This document shows, piece by piece, positions 7,831 through 18,491 of a stretch of 64,000 nt of DNA; within the stretch, counting starts at the first letter, position 1; each line of letters begins with the position of its first letter. A model generated the notes under the pieces. That model searched no databases. It saw nothing but the letters and a program-made list of their open reading frames with translations, and was not told the DNA's origin. Origin of the DNA: Thermobispora bispora DSM 43833. GTDB taxonomy: Bacteria > Actinomycetota > Actinomycetes > Streptosporangiales > Streptosporangiaceae. The position numbers and the translations under genes are program-made. Location: assembly GCF_000092645.1 (NCBI RefSeq), contig NC_014165.1, positions 558,001 to 622,000 of the forward strand, written 5' to 3'.

Positions 7831-8595
7831 ATGGCTGACGAGGTTCTGGTAAGCGTCGACGGCGGGGTCGGCGTCATCACCATCAACCGGCCGCAGGCCA
7901 AGAACGCGGTGAACGCCGCCGTGGCCCGCGGGATCGCCGACGCCATCGACGATCTGGACGCCCGCAAGGACGTGTCCGTGCTCGTCCTCACCGGGGCGGG
8001 AGGCACGTTCTCCGCGGGCATGGACCTGAAGGCCTTCCTCGCGGGCGAGCTGCCGATGATCGAGGGGCGCGGCTTCGGCGGCATCACCGAGGCCCCGCCG
8101 AAGAAGCCGATCATCGCCGCCGTCGAGGGGTACGCGCTCGCCGGTGGGTTCGAGCTGGTCCTCTCCTGCGACCTCATCGTCGCCTCCGAGGAGGCGAAGT
8201 TCGGCCTGCCGGAGCCCAAGCGCGGCCTGGTCGCGGCCGCCGGTGGGGTGATGCGTCTGCCGCGGCGTATCCCGTACCACATCGCGATGGAGATCGCCCT
8301 GACCGGTGACTTCTACCCGGCCACCCGGCTCCACGAGCTCGGGCTGGTCAACCGGATCACCCCGGCGGGCAAGGCGCTGGAGGAGGCGACCGAGCTCGCC
8401 AAGAAGATCGCGGCCAACGCCCCGCTCGCTCTCGCGGCGACCAAGAAGATCATGGTCGAGTCGATCGACTGGTCGCTCGACGAGATGTTCGCCAAGCAGG
8501 ACGAGATCACCGGTCCGGTGTTCACCTCGAAGGACGCCATGGAAGGCGCGGCCGCCTTCGCCGAGAAGCGCGCGCCCGTCTGGAAGGGCGAGTAA
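7831..8595 (+). CDS. Enoyl-CoA hydratase/isomerase (crotonase) family protein
   Basis: This 254-residue protein should act on acyl-CoA in the cytoplasm, most likely adding water to enoyl-CoA. The oxyanion-hole regions are clear: FSAGMDLKAF, and VEGYALAGGFELVLSCDL, which carries the first catalytic Glu. The second Glu would be in GLPEPKRGL. The chosen ATG has GAGGGTGG upstream. A GTG at 7816, overlapping the stop of the dehydrogenase gene as GTGA, is an in-frame alternative adding five residues. Operon partner: the short-chain dehydrogenase just before it. A strong hairpin follows the gene. Confidence 0.9.
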   Translation: MADEVLVSVDGGVGVITINRPQAKNAVNAAVARGIADAIDDLDARKDVSVLVLTGAGGTFSAGMDLKAFLAGELPMIEGRGFGGITEAPPKKPIIAAVEGYALAGGFELVLSCDLIVASEEAKFGLPEPKRGLVAAAGGVMRLPRRIPYHIAMEIALTGDFYPATRLHELGLVNRITPAGKALEEATELAKKIAANAPLALAATKKIMVESIDWSLDEMFAKQDEITGPVFTSKDAMEGAAAFAEKRAPVWKGE

Positions 8596-8605
8596 CCGTC
8601 GCCTC

Positions 8606-8649
8606 CCCGTTCCCCCGCGGGCCGCGCACCCGTCCCGCGGGGGAACGGG
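8606..8649 (+). terminator. Strong stem-loop after the crotonase gene
   Basis: Perfect 16-base arms at 8606-8621 and 8634-8649 form a GC-rich hairpin with a 12-base loop, 10 bases after the crotonase stop. There is no T tract, which is common for actinobacterial terminators. Confidence 0.7.
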
Positions 8650-8694
8650 ACCCCGGGCCGCCCGCGATCCGGCCCGGCTGCGTACGGTAAGGGT

Positions 8695-9327
8695 ATGGGA
8701 GATTACTGGCCGAGCGTCCCGCCTCCGCCGCGGAACCCGGGCAACCGCCTCGCACACGGCCTGGGTGGGGCACTGGGCGGTATCAGCCTGGTGGTCCTGC
8801 TCGTGGCGGCGATGTGGGTCATCGAGATCGTCGACACGCTCTTGTTGGGCCAGCTCGATCAGCTCGGCATCATCGCCCAGGAACCGTACGGCCTTCCGGG
8901 CATCCTGTTCGCGCCGTTCCTGCACGCCGGGTTCGGCCACCTGATGGCGAACTCGGTGCCGCTGCTCATCCTGGGCTCGCTCGCCGCGATCCGGGGGGTC
9001 GGCAAGTTCGTCACGGCGAGCTTCCTGATCACCATGGTGAGCGGGATCGGCGTCTGGCTCACCAGCCCGCCGAACACGCTCACCCTGGGTGCGAGCGGCC
9101 TGGTGTTCGGGTACTTCGGCTATGTCGTGGCCCGGGGCCTGTTCGACCGGCGGCCGCTCGACATCGTCCTGAGCGTGATCGTCGTCCTGCTGTACTCGTC
9201 GCTCCTGCTGGGCGTGCTGCCCGTGCAGCCGGGCGTCTCCTGGCAGGGCCACCTCTTCGGCCTCATCGGCGGTGTGCTCGCCGCCTGGCTGCTGCGCAGA
9301 CGGCGATACCGGCCCCTCTACTACTGA
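8695..9327 (+). CDS. Rhomboid-family intramembrane serine protease
   Basis: This 210-residue integral membrane protein should cleave transmembrane helices within the bilayer. The catalytic dyad is visible: Ser134 in GASG and His186 in WQGHLFG. The upstream HAGFGHLMANS supplies the conserved His and Asn of the oxyanion region. About six hydrophobic segments are present, with a cytoplasmic Arg-rich tail. A TACGGT -10-like element a few bases before the ATG suggests a leaderless message. The gene stands alone. The substrate is unknown, although two LPxTG-like membrane-anchored proteins are encoded at about 20-23 kb. Confidence 0.9.
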   Translation: MGDYWPSVPPPPRNPGNRLAHGLGGALGGISLVVLLVAAMWVIEIVDTLLLGQLDQLGIIAQEPYGLPGILFAPFLHAGFGHLMANSVPLLILGSLAAIRGVGKFVTASFLITMVSGIGVWLTSPPNTLTLGASGLVFGYFGYVVARGLFDRRPLDIVLSVIVVLLYSSLLLGVLPVQPGVSWQGHLFGLIGGVLAAWLLRRRRYRPLYY

Positions 9328-9825
9328 TCGGGGCGGTCCCGCCCTCCCAGGGCCTGAGTGACGGCGCGGCCGGCGCGTCCGCGGCCGTGGGCCGCCCGGC
9401 CGCCATGACCGCCCGGATGCCATGACCCGCCCAAAGGGTCCGGTCGCGCGTGTCCGCCGCCAGGTCCGGGGCACGTGATCTTCGAATCGTGAAGCCACCC
9501 GTCCCGTACCCGGCCTGCCCGCGGGCTCAGCCCTCCAGCGCGTACCGCATGAACAAAAACCCTGGCGCTCGCCGCCGGGAATGGCCTTCTACGGCCCGTA
9601 GACGCCCCTACGGAGCCGTTTCCGGCGGTTCGGGTCCCTTCCCAGCCGAGGCGGCGGTACGGGGTGCGTGGAAACGCTCAGACGCCCGGCGGGATCCGTG
9701 CGCTCACGGTCTGACCGGGCGCTGCCGTACCTCCGGCGCGTCGCCGTGCCGGCCGCGGCGGTCGCGGCCGGCCGGAGCGTACGCGGAGCCCCGCGGCCGG
9801 TGGCGTCCCGGCCGCGGGGGTGAGC
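9328..9825. other. Intergenic region, no gene seen
   Basis: About 500 bases separate the convergent rhomboid and serC genes. The frames that run through it have no ribosome-binding sites or conserved motifs. I see no RNA gene or clear terminator in it. Confidence 0.6.
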
Positions 9826-12334
<2,509 letters not shown>

Positions 12335-12507
12335 TCTCGGCCGCCTCCCTCTCTGAGTTCAGAGCCTTGATGTCGAGATACCGGCGGGTCAATTTAACCC
12401 TTTCGGTTCGGATGCGGCTCCGCCACCCCTCCCTATAAGCGCTCTCCCAGGTCGGATGGTGGTACCCCGGATCCGGCCAACTCTGAGGCGCGCGAGAATA
12501 CCTTCTC

Positions 12508-13152
12508 GTGGACAGCGCTTCCCACCTGCCCGGACTCCGCAGCGCTTACGACGGTGAGCCGCTGATCGAGTCCGACATGGCCGACGATCCCCTGGACCAG
12601 TTCACCGAGTGGTTCGCCGACGCCGTCGACGCCCGCCTGCCGGAGCCGAACGCCATGGTGCTCGCCACCAGCTCGGCCGGGGGCCGCCCGTCGGCGCGGC
12701 TCGTGCTGCTGAAGGGCTACGACGAGCGCGGCTTCGTCTTCTTCACCAACTACGAGTCCCGCAAGGGCCGGGACCTCGCCGAGAACCCGCGCGCCTGCCT
12801 GCTCTTCCCCTGGCACGCGATCCGGCGGCAGGTCCGCATCGAGGGCACCGTGGTACGGCTCCCGCGCGAGGAGAGCGAGTCCTATTTCCATTCCCGCCCG
12901 TACCGCTCCCGCATCGCGGCGTGGGCGTCCCGGCAGTCGGCGGTGCTGGAGTCCCGGGCGGTCCTGGAGGAGCGGTTCCGGCGGCTCGCCGAGCGGTGGC
13001 CGGAGAACCCGCCCATGCCGGACTTCTGGGGCGGCTTCCGGGTGATCCCGCAGGAGATCGAGTTCTGGCAGGGCGGGGCCGACCGCATGCACGATCGGAT
13101 CCGCTACCGGCGCGGCCGTGACGCGTGGATCCGCGAGCGCCTCGCCCCGTGA
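12508..13152 (+). CDS. pdxH: Pyridoxamine 5'-phosphate oxidase PdxH
   Basis: This FMN enzyme oxidises pyridoxine or pyridoxamine phosphate to pyridoxal phosphate. The 214-residue sequence has the FMN/PLP-site motifs RLVLLKGYDERGFVFFTNYES, the RQVRIEG strand, YFHSRPYRSRIAAWAS, and the C-terminal FWQGGADRMHDRIRY and R-LAP ending. The GTG start lies right after an AATACCTT -10-like stretch, so the transcript may be leaderless. It is convergent with udgX. PLP enzymes nearby (serC, aspartate aminotransferase) depend on its product but are not cotranscribed. Confidence 0.96.
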   Translation: MDSASHLPGLRSAYDGEPLIESDMADDPLDQFTEWFADAVDARLPEPNAMVLATSSAGGRPSARLVLLKGYDERGFVFFTNYESRKGRDLAENPRACLLFPWHAIRRQVRIEGTVVRLPREESESYFHSRPYRSRIAAWASRQSAVLESRAVLEERFRRLAERWPENPPMPDFWGGFRVIPQEIEFWQGGADRMHDRIRYRRGRDAWIRERLAP

Positions 13153-13170
13153 CCGGTTCCCCGTCCGCGT

Positions 13171-13797
13171 TCACCGGCCGCCCAGCCGGGCGGCGACCCG
13201 GACGTCGGCGAGGAACCCCTCGTAGGCCGGGCCCCGCTGCCCGGACGGGGCGCGCAGCACCGCGGACGGGTGGATCGTGGCCACGTAGTACGACCCCACG
13301 CCCCGGGGGATCGGCTCGCCGCGGCGCCGGGTCACCCGGAAGGCCGGGCCGAGCAGCGCCCGGGCGGCGGTCGCGCCGAGCACCACCGTCACCACCGGAT
13401 CGACCACCCGCAGCTCGGCGGTGAGCCACGGCCGGCACGCCGCGATCTCGGCCGCGGAGGGCCGCTCGTGGATCCGCCGTTTGCCGCGCGTCTGGAACTT
13501 GAAGTGCTTGACCGCGTTGGTGAGGTAGACCCGGTCCCGGTCGATGCCCGCCTCCTCGATCGCCCGGGCGAGCACCCGCCCGGCCGGCCCGACGAACGGG
13601 GCGCCCTGCCGGTCCTCCTGATCACCGGGCTGTTCGCCGACGAACATGAACGTTGCATCGGGCGGCCCGGTGCCGAATACGGTTTGGGTAGCGTTGCGGT
13701 AGAGGGAGCACCCCTGGCACCGGCGCGCGGCCTCCCGCAGCGCGGGCAGGCTCGGCTCACCATCCGGAAGGAATCTCTTATCTCCGCTGTTTCCCAT
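13171..13797 (-). CDS. udgX: UdgX-type uracil-DNA glycosylase (covalent uracil-DNA binder)
   Basis: The 208-residue protein has the family 4-like UDG fold with GEQPGDQED (motif 1), NAVKHFKF and HPSAVLR (motif 2). The diagnostic element of UdgX, the KRRIH loop, is present at about residues 106-110; in the family this His attacks the abasic sugar and leaves the enzyme covalently bound to DNA. Cys27, Cys30 and Cys121 are available for an iron-sulfur cluster, with His98 where family 4 enzymes often have the fourth Cys. I chose the ATG at 13797, with GGGGAAAGCG upstream; a longer frame to 13860 is possible. It is divergent from ideR. Confidence 0.88.
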   Translation of the reverse strand: MGNSGDKRFLPDGEPSLPALREAARRCQGCSLYRNATQTVFGTGPPDATFMFVGEQPGDQEDRQGAPFVGPAGRVLARAIEEAGIDRDRVYLTNAVKHFKFQTRGKRRIHERPSAAEIAACRPWLTAELRVVDPVVTVVLGATAARALLGPAFRVTRRRGEPIPRGVGSYYVATIHPSAVLRAPSGQRGPAYEGFLADVRVAARLGGR

Positions 13798-13874
13798 TGA
13801 AATCGCTTTCCCCAATAAGGTCGGCTGCGAGCGCGGGGAGGTCGTAGCATCGGTTAACAAGGGCTGGAGGAGTC

Positions 13875-14579
13875 TTGACCTCGAACGGGCTGATCGACAC
13901 GACGGAGATGTACCTCCGGACGATCTTCGAGCTGGAGGAAGAAGGCATCGTTCCCCTGCGTGCGCGCATCGCCGAGCGGCTTCAGCAGAGCGGGCCGACG
14001 GTCAGCCAGACGGTGGCCAGGATGCAGCGCGACGGCCTGGTGATCGTGCACGACGACCGTCACCTCAGCATGACCGAGACCGGCCGCCTGCTCGCCACCC
14101 GCGTGATGCGCAAGCACCGCCTCGCTGAGTGCCTGTTGACCCAGGTCATCGGCCTGCCGTGGGAGGAGATCCACATCGAGGCGTGCCGCTGGGAGCACGT
14201 CATGTCCGAGCAGGTGGAGAGGCGCCTCGTCGATCTCCTCAACGCCCCGCGCTACTGCCCGCACGGCAACCCCATCCCGGGGCTCGCCGAGCTCGGCGTG
14301 CCGGAGGCGGAGCCGGCCGGGGAGGAGAAGATCTCCACCATGGCGAGCGTCGCCACGCAGGAGCCGACCAAGGTCGTCATCCGCCGAATCAGCGAACAGG
14401 TGCAAAGCGATCCCGCCCTCATGCTTAAACTCAAGCAAGTTGGGATACAACCCGGACGCGAGGTAACGCTTGCGACGAGCGACGACGGTGTGCGGGTGAC
14501 GGGCGATGACCAGGCGGGCGGCACTGATATGGACCTTCCGCGCGGTGTCGCCGCACACCTTTTCGTCGCCAGCGCATGA
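13875..14579 (+). CDS. ideR: DtxR/IdeR-family iron-dependent repressor
   Basis: With Fe2+ bound, this dimer should repress iron-uptake genes and activate storage. The 234-residue protein begins with the winged helix [19 protein letters not shown], with [19 protein letters not shown] as recognition helix. Metal ligands of the family appear in [31 protein letters not shown] (the Cys, Glu and His of sites 1 and 2). The C-terminal third is an SH3-like domain. The start is a TTG with GGCTGGAGGAGTC just upstream. No iron box was recognised in the 77-base divergent region shared with udgX. Confidence 0.92.
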   Translation: MTSNGLIDTTEMYLRTIFELEEEGIVPLRARIAERLQQSGPTVSQTVARMQRDGLVIVHDDRHLSMTETGRLLATRVMRKHRLAECLLTQVIGLPWEEIHIEACRWEHVMSEQVERRLVDLLNAPRYCPHGNPIPGLAELGVPEAEPAGEEKISTMASVATQEPTKVVIRRISEQVQSDPALMLKLKQVGIQPGREVTLATSDDGVRVTGDDQAGGTDMDLPRGVAAHLFVASA

Positions 14580-14658
14580 CGGAAAGAGCTGTGCCTGCTT
14601 GAATTCGATAGGTAACCCCGTTTCTCCAACCACACCACTACCCCGAGCAGGAGCGACC

Positions 14659-14706
14659 GTGGCCGTTGATGCGAGCGCGCTGCCCCGAGGGGTGGTCGTG
14701 GAATGA
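14659..14706 (+). CDS. 15-codon upstream reading frame coupled to the SpoIIE-type phosphatase
   Basis: A GTG at 14659, preceded by GCAGGAGCGACC, opens a 15-residue frame (VAVDASALPRGVVVE) whose TGA overlaps the ATG at 14703 as ATGA. The spacing and the overlap suggest a leader peptide that couples translation of the next gene. No function for the peptide itself is apparent. Confidence 0.35.
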   Translation: MAVDASALPRGVVVE

Positions 14707-16937
14707 GATCGTGGGGTGACCTGCCGCAGGACATCACGGAGCGGATGACCGCCGAGGCGATCCTCGAGCAGACGGACATGGCGGTCGTCGTCGCCGACCG
14801 GTTCAGCAACATCCTGTACTGGAACCCGTTCGCCGAACGGCTGTTCGGCAAGTCGGGCAAGCCCACGGCCAAGGACTCGCTGGCCAACCTCGGGATGGCG
14901 GACAAGGACCGCCCGGTCGCCGGCGAGCTCGCCCGGCACGTGCTCCGCGGCGGCGTCTGGGAGGGCACCTTCGACGTCATCCGCGGCGACGGCACCATGG
15001 TCTACGTCCGGGCCCAGGCCGTGCCGATGCGCCACCCGTCCGGGTCCGTCTCGGGGATCGTGCTCACGGCCCGCGAGGCCATGCGCAGCAACGAGCGGGA
15101 GAAGGACCGCATCGGCCTGCTCGAGCGCATCGGGGAACGGCTCGCCGGCTCGCTCTACCTGGAGGAGACGCTCGACCGGGTCGCCGACGTCCTCGTCCCG
15201 CAGTTCGCCGACCACTGCTTCATCGAGCTCTTCGAGGGCAACCGGCTGATCCGCAAGGTCTCCCGGCACGCGCACGGGTGGCAGCCGCCGGCGGACGCCT
15301 GGAAGGGCGTGGGCGACGAGATCAACTACCCGCCCGGGCACTATGCGGAGAGCGCGCTCCGCTACCAGGAGACCGTCCTCGTCGAGGACTTCTCCCAGGT
15401 GAGCTTCCCCGCGACCAGCGAGGCCGCGGCCCGGGTCTGCGCGGAGGTGGGGATCACCTCGGCGATCGCCGCCCCGCTCTGCGCGCGCGGCGAGGTGCTC
15501 GGCCTGCTGTACCTCGCCCTGTCCAACCTCTCCGACCGGAGCTCGCACCACTACGACTCCTTCGACCGCGACCTGGTCGGCGCGATCGCCACCCGGGTCG
15601 CGCTCGCCGTCGACAACGCGCTGCTGTTCGAGGAGGAGCGGCACACCGCCGAGTCGTTCCAGAAGCACCTGCTGCCCCGGGACTTCCCGGAGTTCGACGG
15701 CCTGCAGGTCGCCGCGTGGTACTACCCGGCCGCACCCCTTCCGTCCCGCGGCCAGGGCATCCAGACCCAGGTCGGCGGGGACTGGTACGACGTGATCCCC
15801 CTCTCGGCCGGCCGGGTCGGCATCGTGATCGGCGACGTGGAGGGCCGGGGCGCCAAGGCGGCCGCGATCATGGGCCAGCTCCGGGCCGCGCTGCGGGCGT
15901 TCGCCACCGACGACAAGCCGCCGGCGGACATCCTCACCAAGCTCGACGAGTGGACCCGGATCGTGGTCGAGCCCGAGCGCGACGAGTACGGCGCCGACGT
16001 CAGCAGCCCGCCGATCGTCACCTGCCTGTACATGGTGTACGACGCGTGGTCGCGGCAGCTCTCCTACGCCAATGCCGGGCACGCGCCACCGCTGCTCATC
16101 GTCGACGGCACCGTGCAGGAGCTCGACATCAGCGAGGTCGGCCACCCGCTCGGCGTACGGGCGAAGGGCATGCACGCGGACCTCGTCTACAAGGAGGAGA
16201 CGCGGACCCTGCCCCCGGGCGCGACGCTGCTCCTCTACACGGACGGCCTCGTCGACCGGCGGCCGCCGCGGGACGCGGACGGCACCCCCATGTCCGACGA
16301 CGACGCGCTGCGCACGCTCTGCGACACGCTCGCCAAGGTCGCCAACGAGCCGGTCGAGCGCATCGCCGAGGCGGCGAGCCGCGCCATCCCCGGCGAGATC
16401 GACGACGACATGGCGATCCTCGTGGTCCGGTCGGTCGACGACGATCTCGAGTTCGAGGAGCGGACCTTCCCCGCGCAGCCGATCATGGTGGGGGAGGCGC
16501 GCCGGATGGCGGCCGAGGCCTTCGCCAGCTGGCAGGTCCCCGAGGAGCGGGCCGAGCTCGCCTGCCTGCTCGTCTCCGAGGTCGTCACCAACGTCGTGCT
16601 CCACGCGGCGAATTCGAACGTGCCACGCCGGGCCCTGGTGCTCGACGGTCCGCCGCTGCCGTTCGACGAGTCCTGGGACACCTGGGACTTCCCGGGCGCG
16701 GACGACGAGGTCGTCGGCGACAAGGAGTTCACCCTCCGGCTCCGCCGGGGCAAGAAGTCCATCTGGGTCGAGGTGTTCGACCAGGACCTGCGCCTGCCGC
16801 GGATCCGCAGCGCCGGGGAGAACGACGAGGGCGGCCGCGGGCTCTACCTCGTCGACCAGCTCGCCGCCCGCTGGGGTTCCCGCCCCACCCGGGACGGCAA
16901 GGCCGTCTGGTTCGAAATCAACATCAGCGGCCACTGA
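14703..16937 (+). CDS. PAS-GAF-SpoIIE (PP2C) phosphatase with anti-sigma-like HATPase domain
   Basis: This 744-residue cytoplasmic regulator has four modules. A PAS domain (about 20-135) includes the NILYWNPFAERLFG core. A GAF domain (about 145-310) contains VADVLVPQFADHCFIEL and AIAAPLCARGEVLGLLYLA. The SpoIIE/PP2C phosphatase (about 320-545) shows GGDWYDVIPL, IGDVEGRGAKAAAIMGQLRAALRA, NAGHAPPLL and TDGLVDRR, with Asp residues for Mn2+. The C-terminal HATPase_c domain (about 565-744) has ACLLVSEVVTNVVLHA and DNDEGGRGLYLVDQLAARWG-like N and G boxes. Such proteins dephosphorylate anti-sigma antagonists and may also act as the kinase. Overlap with a mini-frame suggests coupled translation. Confidence 0.92.
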   Translation: MRSWGDLPQDITERMTAEAILEQTDMAVVVADRFSNILYWNPFAERLFGKSGKPTAKDSLANLGMADKDRPVAGELARHVLRGGVWEGTFDVIRGDGTMVYVRAQAVPMRHPSGSVSGIVLTAREAMRSNEREKDRIGLLERIGERLAGSLYLEETLDRVADVLVPQFADHCFIELFEGNRLIRKVSRHAHGWQPPADAWKGVGDEINYPPGHYAESALRYQETVLVEDFSQVSFPATSEAAARVCAEVGITSAIAAPLCARGEVLGLLYLALSNLSDRSSHHYDSFDRDLVGAIATRVALAVDNALLFEEERHTAESFQKHLLPRDFPEFDGLQVAAWYYPAAPLPSRGQGIQTQVGGDWYDVIPLSAGRVGIVIGDVEGRGAKAAAIMGQLRAALRAFATDDKPPADILTKLDEWTRIVVEPERDEYGADVSSPPIVTCLYMVYDAWSRQLSYANAGHAPPLLIVDGTVQELDISEVGHPLGVRAKGMHADLVYKEETRTLPPGATLLLYTDGLVDRRPPRDADGTPMSDDDALRTLCDTLAKVANEPVERIAEAASRAIPGEIDDDMAILVVRSVDDDLEFEERTFPAQPIMVGEARRMAAEAFASWQVPEERAELACLLVSEVVTNVVLHAANSNVPRRALVLDGPPLPFDESWDTWDFPGADDEVVGDKEFTLRLRRGKKSIWVEVFDQDLRLPRIRSAGENDEGGRGLYLVDQLAARWGSRPTRDGKAVWFEINISGH

Positions 16938-17059
16938 CCGGGCGCTTTCACCCGCTTAGCTGATTCTGCGGCTTCGGGTGACCATCTGCGGTGGTATTTG
17001 GCTTATTAAGTCTACTTTGAGGCATTTCGTGTTTTATTTTTGGTGCCCTGCTTTTTGGA
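16938..17059. other. AT-rich segment beside the CRISPR array
   Basis: The 120 bases between the phosphatase stop and the first decayed repeat are strikingly AT-rich for this genome, especially 16985-17060. Such sequence can be a CRISPR leader, but here it borders the most decayed repeats, where a trailer is expected. I see no gene. Confidence 0.5.
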
Positions 17060-17835
17060 ATTGCATTCCTGTAGCGTAATGAGAGGACTCGCCAGCGTGG
17101 CCGACCGGTACGACCAGGTGCTGATGTTGCGATCCCTATAGGGGTAATGAGCGGACGACAAGGCAGCCCGGATCGTGAACGGGTACCTGTGTTGCGATCC
17201 CTCTAGCGGGTTGATGAGCGGACCCGGGTCCGGCAACGTCTGGTACGTCGGCAGGTGCAACTGGTTGCGATCCCTCACAGGGACTGGCGCCCCGCATGGG
17301 CGCTCGCACTCACCAGGTAGTTGCGATCCCTCCAGCGGTAATGAGCGGACTTGTACTCGCGTTGGCGCAGCTTGACGAAACCGCTCCATTCGTTGCGATC
17401 CCTCTAGGGGTAATGGGCGGACAGAAGGGCAAGAGCGCGGCCGCGGCGGGCCGGATCATGTTGTGATCCCTCTAGGGGTGATGAGCGGACTGGAGTCCGA
17501 GGACGGGCAGCGGCACACCCGAATCGAGGTGCGCGTGTTGCGATCCCTCTAGGGGTGATGAGCGGACCTGCGGATCATCGCATATATCAACGCCTCCAAG
17601 TCGTTGCGATCCCTCTAGGGGTGATGAGCGGACATGACAAATTTTTCCGGATCCATCGCGTACCATGAGATGTTGCGATCCCTCTAGGGGTGATGAGCGG
17701 ACCCGCACCTGCTGGGACCTGGGCGACCCTGCCTCGCACCGTTGCGATCCCTCTAGGGGTGATGAGCGGACGCTGACCGTCCTGCCCGTGCTCCCAGTAG
17801 CCATGTTGCGATCCCTCTAGGGGTGATGAGCGGAC
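17060..17835 (-). CRISPR. CRISPR array, about 12 repeats, decayed at the low-coordinate end; no cas genes in window
   Basis: The consensus repeat is 31 bases, beginning GTTGCGATCCCTCTAGGGGT and ending GATGAGCGGAC as read on the + strand. Repeats lie at 17060-17088 (very degenerate), 17126-17156, 17191-17223 (two-base insertion), 17264-about 17294 (right half lost), 17320-17350, 17392-17422, 17460-17490, 17537-17567, 17603-17633, 17672-17702, 17741-17771 and 17805-17835. The last five are identical. Well-defined spacers range from 33 to 46 bases and are unrelated to one another. Read on the minus strand the repeat ends CCCCTAGAGGGATCGCAAC, resembling type III repeats with a small stem and an 8-base 3' handle. 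This and the decay gradient suggest transcription leftward from the high-coordinate end. Confidence 0.95.
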
Positions 17836-18137
17836 CCCAAGGTAAAGTCGCAGGTCGCGACCGGTGTGGGCGGGTCCGCTGGGCCCGGATTTGCAGCAGA
17901 CCGGCGGTTGTGCAGAAGTGCAGGTCAGAAGGGTCAATTGTCCGGTCGCCACGGCTCACAAGCTAGCGTTGTCGATCTTCCCTCGGCGGCAGGTCACGGG
18001 TGCGAGCTCCCCCCAGGGGTCGGCGGTCCCCGTGGCCGGCCAGGTCACCCGGCCGGCGCGGCCGGTGCCGCCACCTGGCCGCTGTGATCCGGCAATGGCC
18101 GTGACCGGGCGGCAGGGCGGGCCCCATACTGGATCAA
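17836..18137. other. Intergenic region, candidate CRISPR leader
   Basis: Three hundred bases lie between the intact end of the array and the small membrane-protein gene. If the array is read leftward, its leader and promoter should be here. A TAGCTT -10-like element can be read on the minus strand near 17960-17975, but no clear -35 element accompanies it. No gene is seen. Confidence 0.4.
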
Positions 18138-18302
18138 GTGGACTCCGGACTCATCCTCCTGGTTTTCTTAGCGTTTCTGTTCGCCTGGGCGCTCAACCGG
18201 GTGCGCAGGTTCTTCAAGCTGACGCCGTTGCGCTACGCGGGCGTGATGGTGGTCTTCATCGTCGTCATGCTCCTGCTCTGGGGGCAGGAGCAGATCCGCT
18301 GA
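18138..18302 (+). CDS. Small two-helix membrane protein (54 residues), function unknown
   Basis: A GTG at 18138 opens a 54-codon frame. The product begins VDSGLILLVFLAFLFAWAL, a first membrane helix, then a basic loop NRVRRFFKLTPLRYAG, then a second helix VMVVFIVVMLLLW, and ends GQEQIR. The even hydrophobic pattern and a CATACT -10 element at 18125-18130, seven bases before the start, support a real leaderless gene. It lies between the CRISPR array and an acyl-CoA dehydrogenase transcribed toward it. I do not recognise the family. Confidence 0.7.
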   Translation: MDSGLILLVFLAFLFAWALNRVRRFFKLTPLRYAGVMVVFIVVMLLLWGQEQIR

Positions 18303-18491
18303 CCGAGCGGCCCGCGACCGGCTCGTGGTCACGAATCTCCGGCGCGCACGCCCGGCGATGAGCGCACCGGACCGCTGGACCGACCAGTGACGCTGGTACG
18401 GCACGCCGGGACGTCGATGGCACGCCGAGACGCCGGCGGTGCGGTCCACCGGCGCCCCGGCCAAGCCCCTACGTCGGTCAGATCCCGCGGG

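Noticed and set aside
13854..16934. 1026-codon minus-strand frame across ideR and the SpoIIE-type phosphatase
   Set aside because: Both plus-strand genes have clear domains; the antisense product has none.
17012..17959. Minus-strand frames of 68-125 codons through the CRISPR array with repeated RSSPLEGSQ-like peptides
   Set aside because: The repeated peptides are translations of the CRISPR repeats, not protein repeats.
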